The notes: a model not told the origin generated them from the sequence alone. DNA of 64,000 nt from Chondrilla cf. caribensis (GCA_964020155.1 OZ026556.1:3051001-3115000), one strand, 5' to 3'. Shown: positions 14,091 to 28,148, counted from the stretch's first letter. Program-made: numbers and translations.

Positions 14091-17000
14091 ATGGGGCCGT
14101 CTTCAAGCAGGTGTGCTCTTCTGAGTGTACTCTTTTTCGGGACTTTGCTTGGGGTTGACGTTCACCCCATCGAGGGTGTGAAGCCGTTGTATTTTCAGTT
14201 ATTGGTGTCTCAAAGTAGTGAAGAAGATGATTCCGGCTATATCCCTGCTGTTGATTTAGCTTTGAGTCTTATCAACGACAACTCGAGTGTTCTACCTGAA
14301 TACGAGTTGAAGTACACCGACATCATTGACCCACAAGTAAGGAAGCTAGGAGTTGAGCCGTTACTGTAACAGTAACAAGATTTGGTAATATTGTAGGTAG
14401 AACCATCGATATAGGCACTTTCGGCGTGTCCGAAAATGGGGAACGTCCACGCGACGCGGACCTGTACTTTAGTATAGCGATACCAATTAGCGCCCATAAG
14501 TGTCTATAAAATTTATTGCGGACCCGCAGATACGAAGATAGCTACCTCAAGTGCGGACGTATATGGTATTACAGTAACAAACTTATACAACGATTGCGAT
14601 TATTGTTAAAAACGTGACGTGGCGCTTAACCGTATCCAAAAACCTTTCAAAATGATTTACATAACTCAACCAAAACGTTTAATCTTTGCCATAGCGTTTC
14701 AGGTCCAAACTAGAACGTTTCAATCTAGAACAAGCGCTATGTACGCTTTCAAACACTTGTTAACGATTTAAGTACCTTTGACGATCCATCCGACAAGACT
14801 GAAATTTTCAACTCTTTGTTTAAAGACATTCTAAATCAACACACCCCCCTCAAAAGATCACGGCCTAGGAAACATAGGGCAGGGGTTAATCATGAGCTAA
14901 GGTCGGGGTTATGTCTGCTAGTAGTGAAGATTTCGTTGGGCTAACTCAATTATTATAAAAGAAGTTAGCGATGAATTCCATTTTCCTACTGTCCGAAAAC
15001 TGATACATGACATCCAATATCCAATCTTAAAAGCAAGTGAAGTAGTTATCTGACACTGGCTTGGAGCAACATTGGGTTAATGGTCCCTTGGGAATAATGT
15101 GGTAGATTTGCAAAATGAGGTATATATAAGGAATTTGCCTGGAGTATTTCAAATATTAGTGATATGAACCTCTTCCTTGGCTGAAAATATGATTATACTT
15201 TCGCTATGGAAATGCTCTAATAAATAAATGAATATTCCTATTTTCAAAGGCTTCAGAAGTAGATCCCATAATATTTCCTGTGGAGTAGCTCACTCCTCTC
15301 AAGTCAAAGGACATGCATATCCATTCTAGAGTTTAATTCCAGTTACAGATACGAGACTGGGATGCCATAGGACTTTTAATGGTATAGGATTCAAGTTAAC
15401 ATGGTTCATGCTAATGATACTCAATGTCATAGGATTGTGAAAAGATATTTATATCTTAATATAATAAAAATATTAGTTAAGGTGTATATGTAATGTAATA
15501 ATAATAATAACAATTGTATATTATGCGTCATGCAATGTTTAATAGTGTGCAGCTGCACCTGGTGTGACTGACTTTATTGATCATGTCACCAATCCCAACC
15601 GCAATGAGACTGAAGTTATTGTCATTGGACCCGACTGCTCAATTTCAACACAGCCAATTGCCATCTTGACTCCAGTGTTCAACTTAGTCCAGGTAAGTTA
15701 ATATTAATAGTAATGTGGTATATATTACTTTTCACTGTATTACTTATATAATTAATAGTATATGAAAGCCTAGCTCCTCCGTGATTGAATTTGAAAGCTA
15801 TTCTCTTGTGCACACAGTGTAGTCTAATATTCAGCTGCATAAATAAAGCTTTTTAGCTCAGCTATTGGTAATGGAGGGTAATCTGAGCATCACTCCTTGT
15901 AATCATCAATTACCTCCAACTTATTATCATTTTGTCAATGATATTCTAATCCTTGTGGCATGATTATCATAGATTTCACCAGTGTCAACCTCTCCTCGAT
16001 TATCGGATAGTAAGACTTATCCCACTTTCCTGAGAGTAGTTGCACCTGACAACAGCATTGGGATTGGAATAGTGGCCCTAATGAAACACCTCAATTGGAA
16101 GTATATTTCAATAATCACACAAGAAGAAGACATATTCACACTGGTAAGCTTCATCATTGAACTATATATGATGTGCCAATCAGAAAGTAGTTTTCTAAAG
16201 CAGTCTTTTTTCATAATATTGTCAGACTAGAGAAGTCTTGATAGATCAACTTGATAAGAGCAGTATTGCTGAGTCAGTTGGATTTCCAACTGATGAAAGT
16301 CCTCAAAATGCTCTGCTAAGTGTCCAGGTATGAACTATGACATTGTATTATGCATCAGTCAGTTTCAAAATATTACAGGTAACATTTTACAGACTGTCGG
16401 GTAAAAGTTTACATATCCCCATTCTGAACCTTTCACAGGCCTCCCATGGACGGGTGATATTTCTAAACTGCTATTCATCATATGCTTTGGAAATTATGTG
16501 CCAGGTTAGAAAAAAGTGCAGAATTATAATATGCATGTAATAGTCGCAGTACGTTTATGTAGGAGTATTTTCAGACCTGAGGTCAGTAAATTCATTAATT
16601 GTTAGTAAACATGCTGTAATTGGTTTATCTTCCCAAATAAATTTCAGATAGCTTTAATGGGAAAAGAATCAACACTAATTCTAGCTATTAAAACTCTTCA
16701 CTATAGTGACATCAGATACAATTTCATTTAGAAAAAGGTTAGGATGTAATAATTTACCAGAGGTGTGCAGCATCATGTTCATTAAAAGTTGTTTTCAACA
16801 CTTTGCGGAAAGTGCACAGCACAGTAAATTATATATTGCATGTTACTGGTATCCTTTGATGTATGGCTTCATCATGAGATAAATACTTATTACCTGATGA
16901 CGTCGTATATACATCAAAGATGTCACCTACATCATTGCATATCTTTATTGATTTCATTGATTATTTGAACCTGCTGGTAGATAGATATATATTGAATAAC

Positions 17001-20000
17001 AGTTACTGTCAAATTCACTGAACATCTGACAAATATTATATCTTGTTCCTAAAACATGGCCAATCCTAACTAAAGTTTTTATCTTTCTCACAACACTGAC
17101 AGTAAATTTCAAAGTACATGTGCAGCTATGGATTATTGCATGTTTCTTTTTAAGGCACTCTCTCTAGGTATGACATCACCAGATTATGCCTGGATCAGTT
17201 TTGGATGGTACTTTGACACATTCTGGGAGGATCCATATGCAAATCGTAGCTCTTATGATGTTTTCAATTGTACACCCTCGGAGCTTGAGCGCATAGTTGA
17301 TCAAATGATCCTAATTGATCAATATTCAAGACAAGATGATAGAGATTCATCCATCATAATTGGAGACCTGGTAAGCATGGTATCTGTAATATGGCAAATA
17401 CTTTATTTGTAACTGCAGACTGACGACACTGCCTCTTATCTTCAAATGGACCACCTGAAGTATAAAGTACTATAATGCATACTTTATCCCCATATATACC
17501 TACAGACTGATGCAACATATGAGCAGAGGTATAGAGAGCAGTGGAATAAAACATTTGCTAATGACCCTCGAACTCATCCAGATCAGTTACAAGATGGCAA
17601 GTTTTCTTATGATGCAGTGTGGCTAGCAGCACTAACGCTTCATGAAACTCATGAAGAACTGAAGACTTTGGAGCAACATGTCAGTTTGGACAATTTCACT
17701 CTCAAAAGGACAGACACATTGTCAGTAAACATCTCATCTAGAATCTACAACAATGCATTGACTACACGCTTTCATGGAGCTACTGTAAGTCACAGTTTTC
17801 GATGCATAACATATTAAAGTTAAATTAGTGCCATTTTTATTAATTGTAGGGTTTTGTAAGTCTTCTCTCTAATGGTGATCGTGAACCTGAACTTAGGTTT
17901 TATCAGTATAGACCTCAAGGAAATAGTAAGTGTATATTATTATACCAGTGTTCTATGAATTAGGCTTATCATAGTGTGATAAACTTTGTATGTAGGAAAG
18001 ATGGGTATCACTTTGATCCGTCAGATATTCTGTTATAAATTGATCACTATTACTCCATTACCTGTGTAGAATTATCAAGCACAGATGTATTACATTATTT
18101 CAGCATTAAATAACATATTTGGTGCAAATTATGCTATATAAATGCAAAATTATTATTTAATCTCCTTCATTAAAATGCAATCATTACCTTCCTCTAAAAT
18201 CTTGCATTGTTTACAGCTCTAGAGAGAATATATGTGGGGTTCATGGATGACAGACTACAGTTGACAGTAGACCCTTCATATCAAGGTAATTTGCCATCTG
18301 TGGTTTAATGTGATCCATGGACATTATCGTTCACTGTTGGACCTCAACTTTCGTTTCTTTCCTGAATTATAAGATAATGAACATTATGAACATTATTTGT
18401 GAACATTATTTCCCTTTTGCCGAAAATGCACTCCAGTTTCAAGCCATGGCCGTATCCTTGATCTGTACCTAAACGTTATCATTAGTTGTATAATATGCTA
18501 TCAGAATACAGTAGATTTTTTCATTTTTTGCACTCCCAGGTGGAACTCCGAGAAGTCACATACATGAGACCATCCACACAGAACTTTTTGTTATCTACAC
18601 TGCTCTGTCAGTTGTTGGTGTTGTGTTTGCAATTATGTGCCTTGTATTCAATCTGGTCTTCAGGAATAAGATGTGAGCTAGTTGTGTAATGAATTGTCAA
18701 GTTACTTTATGTCTGCCATATTATTACGAATACATAAAGAGACATTAAGTATATGCATAAAATAGCCACGACAACTGGTAATACCAGACTAAATGCTGCT
18801 GAATTTACTAAGTATAGTATTTTAAACTGTGTTCACAAGGATTCATCATACTCACTTAATTTTGAATCCTATATGACTCTGAGAGTTTCAAAAAATAATG
18901 TCATTCAGTATCACAGAGGTATGTGATACATTGTTTATGTGTATGTATTGGAAAATTGAAATACATATCTTGTGATTTCTTGCACACTTGCAGGGTTGTC
19001 AAGCTCTCCAGTCCATATCTCAATACATTGTTCATCATTGGTATTAGTATGATCTACCTCCTGGTTGTAATCCTCGGAGTAGATGACAATTTGGTAAGTG
19101 TCAGCGTGATGAGTGGGTTCTGTCAGGCAACAGTGTGGATTGGAGTGATAGCCTTTACTTTGGTCTATGGAGTGGTACTAGCAAAGACATTCAAGGTGTT
19201 CTACATCTTTAAGAATCTTCAAATTGCCAAACCTGAGCAGAAAAAGGTGTGTATAACTTCTTATGAATTTGAGTAAATGCGTACTATAATTTATTATATA
19301 AACTACTTGATTTGATGTTCAGCAGGGTACATGCATAATACTATGAAACTTAGATCTGCACTGCTGACACCTACGTATTTAATCACTATTAATTTAAATT
19401 TACAATTTATCACTCAATAATTTGCCATTAATTGGAAAAAAATTCTGTTGTCTAAGGGCCATTGTGGCTTGTAAAGACCAGTGATTATTATTATTATTAT
19501 TATAAATTGTCATTGATTCAGAAAAACAGTCGAGAAGGTTTTCACATCAGGAAGTGTTTTCACATGACAGATTTGTACACACTTCCCCCTTCGAACTTCT
19601 AACTAGACATGCTACATGTGCACTTAAAGCAGTGTAGAATTATGCCATATACGAGTGGATGTCTGGATATGGCTCAATGATATCTGATTTCGGAAATGAT
19701 TAATGGTACTATTGACACATTTGCTTATTAAGTGGACAAATCAATCCACACACACACACACACATGAATACATGCATACCTAATACACCTACACACATGA
19801 ATACACACATTTGTCTAAGTTAACATACAGTTTTCCGAGATTATCAAATCAGATGATAACACACCATTTGGTATTGTCTGAGACTTTATTTAGTATTAAT
19901 ATTTGTCATTAAAATTCTCAAGAGTAAAAGAAATCTATAATAGTATATTTGTTAGGTACAAAGGATTAATGAATATCAAATACGAATATTATTTTGCTTT

Positions 20001-22189
20001 ACAAATGACAGACAATTCAAGACTGGCATATGTTTCTGTTGCTGGGGATTTTGCTGGCAATTGATGCCATCTTCCTGATTATTGTAACAGCTGTACCTCA
20101 AGCCATCCTGAGAGCACAACTTGAAGAAACAGTATTAACAGTAAGTTATGCTAGAAAAACACATTATTTGATATATAAATATCTTTCCTACTGTGCAACA
20201 CCATCTGATCCAACCCATACAAATCTGATGAGTTCATCTCATTCCTGTGCAAAGTGACATATTTGTTTGTGCTCATGAAAACACATGTTCACCAATTGAA
20301 AAACAACTAGGAATGTCACCCAAAGTTCGTAAGCATATATAAACCATTATCCATACAGACTGGGGAACTACCAACTGAAGTGTACCAGTGTACTTCAGAA
20401 AGTGTCCAAATTTGGGCTCCAATTCTCTTGGTATACAAAATTGTTGAGATTGTGTTTAGTCTCATATTTGCCTTTGAGACCAGAAAGATCAAAGTGAAGG
20501 AGCTCAATGACTCCAGAATGGTCATCTTCTCAGTCTACACCATTGTGGTAGCTGGTATTGCAGTGACTCCTGTCATTGTGCTATTGGGTGAAATGGTGAC
20601 TGTGAAGTATGCCATTATAGGGATAATCTGTCTTGTCTCATCAACTCTGCTCTTGGGAATGAACTTTATTCCAAAGGTGAGATTGTCAAGTACACTACCC
20701 ATAGTGCATGGGTTATGCTCAAGTCAGTGCTTTTCTGACAGTAATGTATGCATTATTATGTAGCTTGTCGATAATAAAGACCAATTGCGTATTCATCAAT
20801 TTTATGTTGGCCTTCTATTACAATTACTTAAGTGTTAACGTTCATGATACATTTGTTATAAAACGTTGTATTATTGTTAGTTACTTAGTAGGTAGTTCAG
20901 GATATAGCATACTTGAGTGTACTTGGTGATTTGGCAAATGTTTGAATATGGTACACAAACACAACTTTGTCTAATTACTGTATATTGATTGCAGGGTTGC
21001 CCTTACATTATGCGTTATTTCAACTCCCAGTATGTAATGCTTCATAATTAATATATATGATTATCTCTCTATAGTATGTGATTCTGTTCATTTGTTTTGT
21101 GAATTAATTGGGAATTAACCACCTGGAAAGAGCACTAACAAACAATCAGCAGTTATGAACTAGGTATTGGAGATTGTCCTTGGGTCAAAATGTCCATTTT
21201 GCTGTTGTCTTCAAGTTATTCATAATCCTGGTTTTCCTTCACTGCTGTCTGCCCTTTTTGATTATATCATCCATCTTATGGTTGCTGGCAAAATGGCAGA
21301 TTTACATTCGGACATATAAATAATGAATATTTTGACCGATATAATATTACGCTGTAGATCATATCATTATCATAATAGGCTGCCACCAGTGAAGTCTGAA
21401 GTAGGGTTGGATTAGAGTTAGGTAGCCCTAGATAATTACTAGTTCCAACAACAATATGTATGGCAATTATTGAAACTGGAAAGATAATATTGATTTGTGT
21501 TCTAATCCTACATATCCAGATGCATTATTTGCACAAAAACCCCAGTGGTGAAATAGAATTGAATTTTGATGATATAACTGACAAAATGATGAGAGACAAG
21601 GTAAGTAGTTTATAATAATCAGGAATTAGTTAACTAGTCCAAATATTTTCAATCCTCTCTATCCATGCAGAAATCCAGAAGGACAAGAAGTTCTTCTCAC
21701 ACAGAGGGATGCAGCATTGATATGACTAGATCAGTACAAGAGATGAAATCATCTGTCAGTGTAAAATTTACTATGTATATGTGTATTATGCACACATGTT
21801 TGTTATGAATGTGATATAATTGATACCAAATGTAATGCTCGGCTGTACAAATAGTAGCGTCCTTACCTAGCTGTAAAACTTAACATTGGACTAAGGTAGA
21901 TCTAGTAAGTCATTCTGTTTTGTTCAATTACATGTCAGAAACTGAGGTAAGGATATTATAATAATTCATCCAGCTAGTATTAATTTCCTACTAATGCCTA
22001 CTTCTATCTATGCTGTACTTTTATCCATGATTAGAAGCATGCAGATGATGGACAAAAGGCTACAGCCACAACCCTAAAGAGTGAGTCTATTAGTAAAATG
22101 CAGAATAAGTGTACCAGTAAATGAATTATAAAAATTTTATGTGTACCTTTTGTGTAGAGCCCTCCATTGATGAGACTGCTGCTTTGTGA
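14091..22189 (+). CDS. GABA-B-like class C GPCR, receptor gene 2 (17 exons)
   Basis: Predicted 817-aa paralogue of gene 1, starting 359 bp after its stop. Exons: 14091-14336, 15546-15692, 15973-16143, 16226-16327, 16439-16504, 17155-17370, 17506-17784, 17850-17925, 18217-18285, 18540-18672, 18994-19246, 20012-20140, 20359-20676, 21520-21600, 21671-21760, 22035-22080, 22158-22189. Signal peptide core CALLSVLFFGTLLGV; VFT about 30-457; TM1 in exon 10; TM2-3 in exon 11; TM4 in exon 12; TM5-7 at residues 630-735. Exon 6 is one codon shorter than in paralogues (FNCT rather than FNHCT). Cysteines of SGFCQAT and VYQCTS are placed for the class C TM3-to-loop-2 disulfide. The tail carries a basic KSRRTRS stretch resembling an RXR-type ER-retention signal and ends in ETAAL, unlike gene 1. 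Closest relative in the window by tail, exons 3-4 and intron 1 is gene 4. Confidence 0.87.
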
Positions 22190-22259
22190 AGACAAAGAAC
22201 ACTTGCATTTTTCTAATAATCTCATATACTATTATAACACTTAGGCATTGTGTGTTTGA

Positions 22260-24905
22260 TCAGCTGAGTGTATATGGAAATTCTTATTATTTGAATTTCT
22301 TACAGTGTGTGAAGTTCTGGATCACATGTATAGATATCATCAATGATTGTTACAGTTATGTTCTAGAACCTTGACCTATCTCATATTTATTAATATGATG
22401 CATACATATGTCATATTATAATAGATTCCATAATCCTAAATGACATACTAGCAGTTGTAAGAATGCCTGCTTATAGACAGATGTTGAAGGAATGCAATCT
22501 GTGCATATTAACTTCATCTGTCCACCCATATCAACTTCGTATACAAAGTAATTTTAATTGTTTATATTTCTTCTCTTGGTTAAGACATGGGTATAAGAAT
22601 GGTAAAGGGCCTATATAGCTATTTTAAGGGGAATTTTAAACCCTACTGTATTATCCCCCAAAAGATAGGAGCTGCATAATACTAAAATCATAAAAGCCAT
22701 CAAGACAAAATTATGCAGGTTGAGATGGGTTCTTTCACCCCTTTGATTTTCTCCATATCGGGGGGATAAGTAAATATATACAGCAGTGGCATAATTATAG
22801 TAGGGATTAGTGTGTTTGTTGCCTGCGGAAAGAGATGATCTTTACAGTAGATAGGTTTATATCATGGATTAGATGCCAACCACACATTGCATCTACTGTA
22901 TTTAATATTTTCACACATGTCAATTGTATACCTATCCAAAGACTAGGGCTTTGTACACTACTGATAAACACTATTATATTATTATAACTTAAAGCATTGC
23001 ATTTCATTAATTCAATCATATCTTCATCACACCACTTCCTATTTTAAATTACTATGTCCAGATGATCTGATGGATATAACATGTATTCAGGATAATATCA
23101 TTATAATTTGTTTCCTTGTTGAATGCCATTGAATCAGGTGATTAATAGTAATAGTTATGGATTCACAATGGAATATAGTCGTGTAGGTCTTGATAACATT
23201 ACCACCTACGTATAGCTATGTACTTTAAAACCAGATTACGATGTAAGGAAATTAATTTTATTCACTCATTGCAATCTCTCATTTGAGGTAAAAACAGCAT
23301 ACAAACAGGTTATTAATTTTTTTCATATTATAATATCATCAGTACCAATTCAGTACAAAGAGTAAATGAAGAGTTGTCTTGAATGTAAAAATGCAACTTG
23401 CTTGCATAATATTATAATACGCAGAACAATGGATTATGTTTTCAATTTAAAAAAAGGCTAAACAGATCAACAGCATATTTTTATGTGGCAGCACTTCCAT
23501 CAATCCAGTTTGAAGCTAATGTAGTCTTATGATATGAAGATTGACATACCGGGCACATGTTAATCCACCATTTATGTGGAAAACAAATTGCAGCTATTCA
23601 ACAGTACTTCATTTATTATTGCTATTTTCACTCAAAATTAAAATGTGATTACAATATTTAGTATAATAATTATTCAAAAAGAAATTGCCATGTGCAGCCT
23701 TTGAGTATAACCATTTATCTATAGTGATTATTAACAGTGGCCTGGCTGGCCATGGTGGACTGACTTTACTTGCAGACTAATGCGGCTACTTCATGTGTTC
23801 AAAGTAGGTTCATGCTAATAGTTCAAGGTAAGGCATCAAATTTGTGTTTATTTGTTGTACTTGGAAATTTAGCCCACCACCATCGGTATTGTCATATTTA
23901 GTATCTCAAGATTTAGAAAGGATGAATACCTCAGTAGATTCAACTTGTAGGATGGAATTACTTTTGTACAGAAGTGATTAATTGCTTATTATTGTCCTTT
24001 TATTCTGGACAGCAGCTGATTCCCCAAAATCTCCAAGATACTTGGTCCTTAGGGGTAGGACACATGGAGCATTCAAAATCATAATTCGTATTGCTACGTT
24101 CAACCATAGACAGGTAATGAGATGAACATTTAACGTACATATGTACACCTGTTTTGTAGTTGCCCTATATTCAATAGGAAGTTTCAACATCATTGCTTGT
24201 ATGCTTTCTTTTTCAAATTCTACCTCTGTTTCAAAATGGAATATGGAAAACTACATTTCTTTTGGTACTGATCTGGCTTTGCACTATGTTATTTATCTAT
24301 GGAAGTGCTTTGTTATCCACATCACTATCACTGTGGTTAGTGAAGCATTGGTCATTTATATAATATACTTGTAATATATATCCATACAGTATCCAGATGT
24401 TTATTATACCTGTACAGTACATTATATACGTAATATGTGTTGTTGTCATAATTTATATTGTAGGGGCACTCTATATGTATGAAAAAATGGTAGATCTATA
24501 CCATATGTACATTGTGGTATTAGTAATAATTTACAAAATAAAATATACCTGTGTAATATTATTAATGTCTATCATTTAATACAGAATATAGTGAAACTCC
24601 TCTCAATTTCGATGTCTGTCAAGAATTGGAGCTAGAGGATTATACTGGAGTTATGTGGACACTGGCTTCAGAGATCCCTGGACTCCTTACTGTGACCATT
24701 CTCCTTCTGTGCCTTGGGAGAAAAGTGGTGATGGCTATCGAAATGTTTCTCTGTGCAGTATTTGTTGAACTGCTCTACATCTGCCTGTCAAGGTGCAGTA
24801 CAGTGACCACTGCGAAGCCAATATCGTAATGTGTACTAAAACGGTATTCTCTGACCCCTCAATTATTTCCTCCTTCCTTAGCAGTGACCACAACTGATAT
24901 TCGCA
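22260..24905. repeat. Segmental duplication, copy 2 (partner 505-3370)
   Basis: Directly 3' of receptor gene 2. It holds the same order of blocks as 505-3370, with deletions (most of the MITE, and about 115 bp after the first transporter exon) and with the transporter reading frames better kept. Apart from the transporter exons no gene is seen here. Confidence 0.75.
24013..24792 (+). pseudogene. SVOP-like MFS transporter fragment, copy 2
   Basis: Three pieces in the order expected for synaptic-vesicle-2-related (SVOP) proteins. 24013-24113 (AG before, GT after) encodes SPKSPRYLVLRGRT, the loop after TM6. About 24215-24330 encodes a helix with WKTTFLLVLIW and IYGSALLSTSL, matching the TM7 segment (W-T-T-L-L-L-W..Y-Y-G). 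24585-24792 encodes EDYTGVMWTLASEIPGL, then a hydrophobic stretch and a LGRK loop (TM8). It ends at a plausible donor, AAG|GTGCAG. The N-terminal and C-terminal halves of a normal transporter (about 500 aa) are missing from the neighbourhood and the middle exon lacks a clear acceptor, so I call it a gene fragment. Identification is from family motifs recalled, not a search. Confidence 0.6.
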
Positions 24906-25091
24906 TATTGAATACTAAAGTATGTGCTCCCTTTAATCCTATTTAACATTGTTTTCTAAATGGCAATTGGGTGAAAACAAATTATTATGCAGCAAATGTC
25001 CTGATGTAGTTCAAACGAGGTAGTGATAATAAACTATATTTGAATATCTGCATAATATTGGTGTTGTAGAAGATAACCAACTTCGATCAGT

Positions 25092-25139
25092 ATGTACAGT
25101 CTTTGTGTGTGTGTGTGTGTGAGTGAGTGTGTGTGTGCA

Positions 25140-25206
<67 letters not shown>
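25092..25206 (+). repeat. (GT)n microsatellite abutting the receptor pseudogene
   Basis: GT run that passes straight into a truncated receptor exon 3 at about 25207. Confidence 0.95.
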
Positions 25207-25208
<2 letters not shown>

Positions 25209-27215
25209 CTATCCACCTTTGAAAGAGTTGTGGCACCAGACAATAGCATTGGGATTAGAATTGCAGAACTTATGTATGTCCTCAATAGGAAGTATGTGTC
25301 AATAATCACTCAGAAGAAGACATATTGATGTAATTATATACAGACTAAATCTACATATGAACTAAAGTATTGAGAGCAGTGGAGCTCACTTATTCTATAT
25401 AATATTGTATAGACCTTGCAATAAATAGACCTCCCTTGTCTTAAATGCCTTATTTATAACCTGAATTGATAGATAGAGTGAATTTTTTGTCAATTCACTA
25501 CAGTTTTATCCACTTTCACCAGTTATCATTCTATGCGCTCTGATTCATTCGTAGGCATAATAGTAATTTCTGGATAATCTGACAAATTCATTGATATGTA
25601 TATGTGCCCTTTATGAATTGCGGCAGACTAACGAAAATTTACTGCATCAAATTTTGAGAGCTTCATGCAACAGTTAACAAAACATTGCATGTAATACACA
25701 TTATCCTGTGGATATATCCAAGTGTACATCCATACTTGTCTATTCTTTTTCTACACCCCAGCACCCAGTTGTAATGATTTTTTGTCCATGCATACTTTGC
25801 TTTCTATATTATAGAAAATTATGTGAATAATTATTTTACTTAATTACGTCAGTTTATTTCCTTCTGCGCCCTTACTCTGTAATCCCAGGTGGAGCTCCAA
25901 AAAGTCACACTCATGAGAACATCCACACAGCACTCTTTGCTATCTACACTCTCTTGTCTGTTGTTGGTGTTGCATTTGCAGTTGTGTGTCTTGTCTTCAA
26001 TGTGATCTTCAGAAAGAAGATGTGAGTTAATCGTCGATAATTTACTCGATCCCGGACCATGTCTTCTATAATTCTATTATACCTTCCAGTTGAGATCACA
26101 TATGCAAGAAGTGAAACGTGGGATATTTCAAGCATAATACATAGAATGAATAAATTTATAAGACGTTATGACTAGCAGCTCTCATTAGCAAGTCTCATTA
26201 GTTGCAAAATAATTTGTGATTGACAGAGACCTGTAAAGTTAAAACATCCTACAAATCTATTGTTGTATGTGCTGTGCTCAAAGTGTACATTTGGCCCATG
26301 TTAGTGCTTTCAGAAAATCTTTATCACATTACGTGATGAAACCTGTGATGCTATAAAATTGAAACAACATGACCGTGCATAATGTATTTTAAGCCATGGT
26401 GTATCCTTGATCTGTACCTAACAGTTATCATTAGGTGCATAATATGCATTATATCCAAGTACAGTACGTAGATGTTTATTTTTGCACTCCCAGGTGGAAC
26501 TCCAAAAAGCCTCATACATGAGACCAACCACATAACACTCTTTGTTATCTACACTGCTCTGTCAGTTGTTGGTGTTGTGTTTGCAATTGTGTGCCTTGTA
26601 TTCAATCTAGTCTTCAGGAATGAGATGTGAGTTAGTTGTGTAATGAATTGTCAAGTTACTATATGTCTGCTATATTATTACGAATACATAATAATTGACA
26701 ACTGGTGATATCAGACTAAATGCTAAGTAGTACATGTATTTTAAACTGTGTTGTATGCCACTTATTGACTCCACAAGGACTCATCATACTCACTTAATTT
26801 TGAATCCTATATGACTCTGAGAGTTTCAAAAAATATTGTCATTTAGTATCACAGAGGTGATGTGATACATTGTTTATGTGTATGTGGTATGTGATATTGG
26901 AATATTGAAATAAGATGTATCTATCTTGTGATCTCTTGCACACTTGCAGGATTGTGAAGCTCTCCAGTCCGTATCTCAATATAGTGTTCATCATTGGTAT
27001 CAGTATGATTTACCTCCTGGTTGTAATCCTTGGAGTAGATGACAATTTGGTAAGTGTCAGTGTGATGAGTGGGTTCTGTCAGGCAACGGTGTGGATTGGA
27101 GTGATAGCCTTCACTTTGGTCTATGGAGTGGTGCTAGCGAAAACATTCAAGGTGTACCTAAATATGTTTAGGCATTCAATACGGTTATTGAATACCTACA
27201 CACCTATAATATTAT
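25207..27215 (+). pseudogene. Mosaic GABA-B-like receptor pseudogene
   Basis: Pieces in order: exon 3 lacking its first third (25207-25325, NWK changed to NRK, 2-nt loss near the end); joined directly to the intron 6/exon 7 boundary (25326-25382, with a stop where paralogues read KYRE); joined to intron 9 (from 25383); an intact gene-1-like exon 10 (25889-26021); a second exon 10 of gene-2 type (26494-26626); then exon 11 (26950-27151), which ends early and runs to a stop at about 27215 beside a GT tract. Exons 1, 2, 4-6, 8, 9 and 12-17 are missing. Flanking intron sequence follows gene 1 up to about 26390 and gene 2 from about 26390 to 26900, so it joins two paralogues. The exon 10 and 11 frames are still open, so the decay is recent or the exons are conserved by conversion. 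Confidence 0.8.
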
Positions 27216-27216
<1 letters not shown>

Positions 27217-27269
<53 letters not shown>

Positions 27270-27320
27270 CATTTTACATTGTTTTCTAAATGATAATCAA
27301 ATAAACAACTTGCTATCCAC

Positions 27321-27359
<39 letters not shown>

Positions 27360-27561
27360 CATTTCACATTGTTTTCTAAATGATAATTAAATAAACAACT
27401 TGCTATCCACTGTATGTGTGTGCGTGTGTGAGTGTGTGTTGTGTGCATGTGTTTGCGTGTTTTGCTTGTGTGTGTTTTTATGTGTGTGTGTGTGTGTATG
27501 TGTTGTACGCATGTATTTGCATTGTACGCATGTGTTTGCGTTGTACGCATGTGTTTGTCTG

Positions 27562-27606
<45 letters not shown>

Positions 27607-28030
27607 TGTGTGTGCATGTGTTGACTTTCTTTTTGTGTGCACCCAGTACAAACTTCACTTCATGCTGAAATAGCTAGTATTCTCATAGCATGGCATTCAA
27701 GTGCCAAGATTTACAGGTATATATGCAATCTTGGTCTATAAAGCAATCCGTTAAACTTGTTAAATAACAAGTTTTGATTATTGTTTATGAGGGCTGGTTC
27801 ATTTACTTTATTTTGGTACCCTAATAATACAGTCCATTCACTTAGCACTCACACTTACAGGTCAAGTAGTTATCCATTATGTTTATCAGTACCTACTTAG
27901 GACACTTTAGATATGAAAAGTTATTGTTTCGAAAAACATTGTCATTTTTTGTGTGTGCATGCGTGTGTGCATGCGTGCGTGTGTGCGTGTGTGTGTGTGT
28001 ATGTGTGTGTGTATGTGTGTGCGTGTGTAT
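27217..28030 (+). repeat. Cluster of GT microsatellites between the pseudogene and gene 3
   Basis: GT tracts at 27217-27267, 27325-27359, 27415-27625 and 27950-28027. Two copies of a 65-bp unit (CATTGTTTTCTAAATGATAA and following, about 27270-27324 and 27362-27414) sit between the first tracts. No gene seen; the overlapping open frames are repeat artefacts. Confidence 0.9.
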
Positions 28031-28148
28031 AAAATTAATGAGATCATGTGACGTATTCCTACCTCATTCTAAATTTAGAATGACTGCTACAACCAATAGT
28101 GTTATAATTTCTATTTGTCGCACACAGAACCACGGCAAACATCGAAGG

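Noticed and set aside
14237..14497. Minus-strand 86-codon frame (and similar ones at 28196-28513, 49484-49762, 20316-20525, 49250-49474)
   Set aside because: Reverse-strand shadows of receptor exons 1, 2 and 13.
24397..24579. Hydrophobic 60-codon frame with possible membrane helix
   Set aside because: Lies in the AT-rich intron between transporter pieces; copy 1 of the segment breaks the frame, so no constraint.
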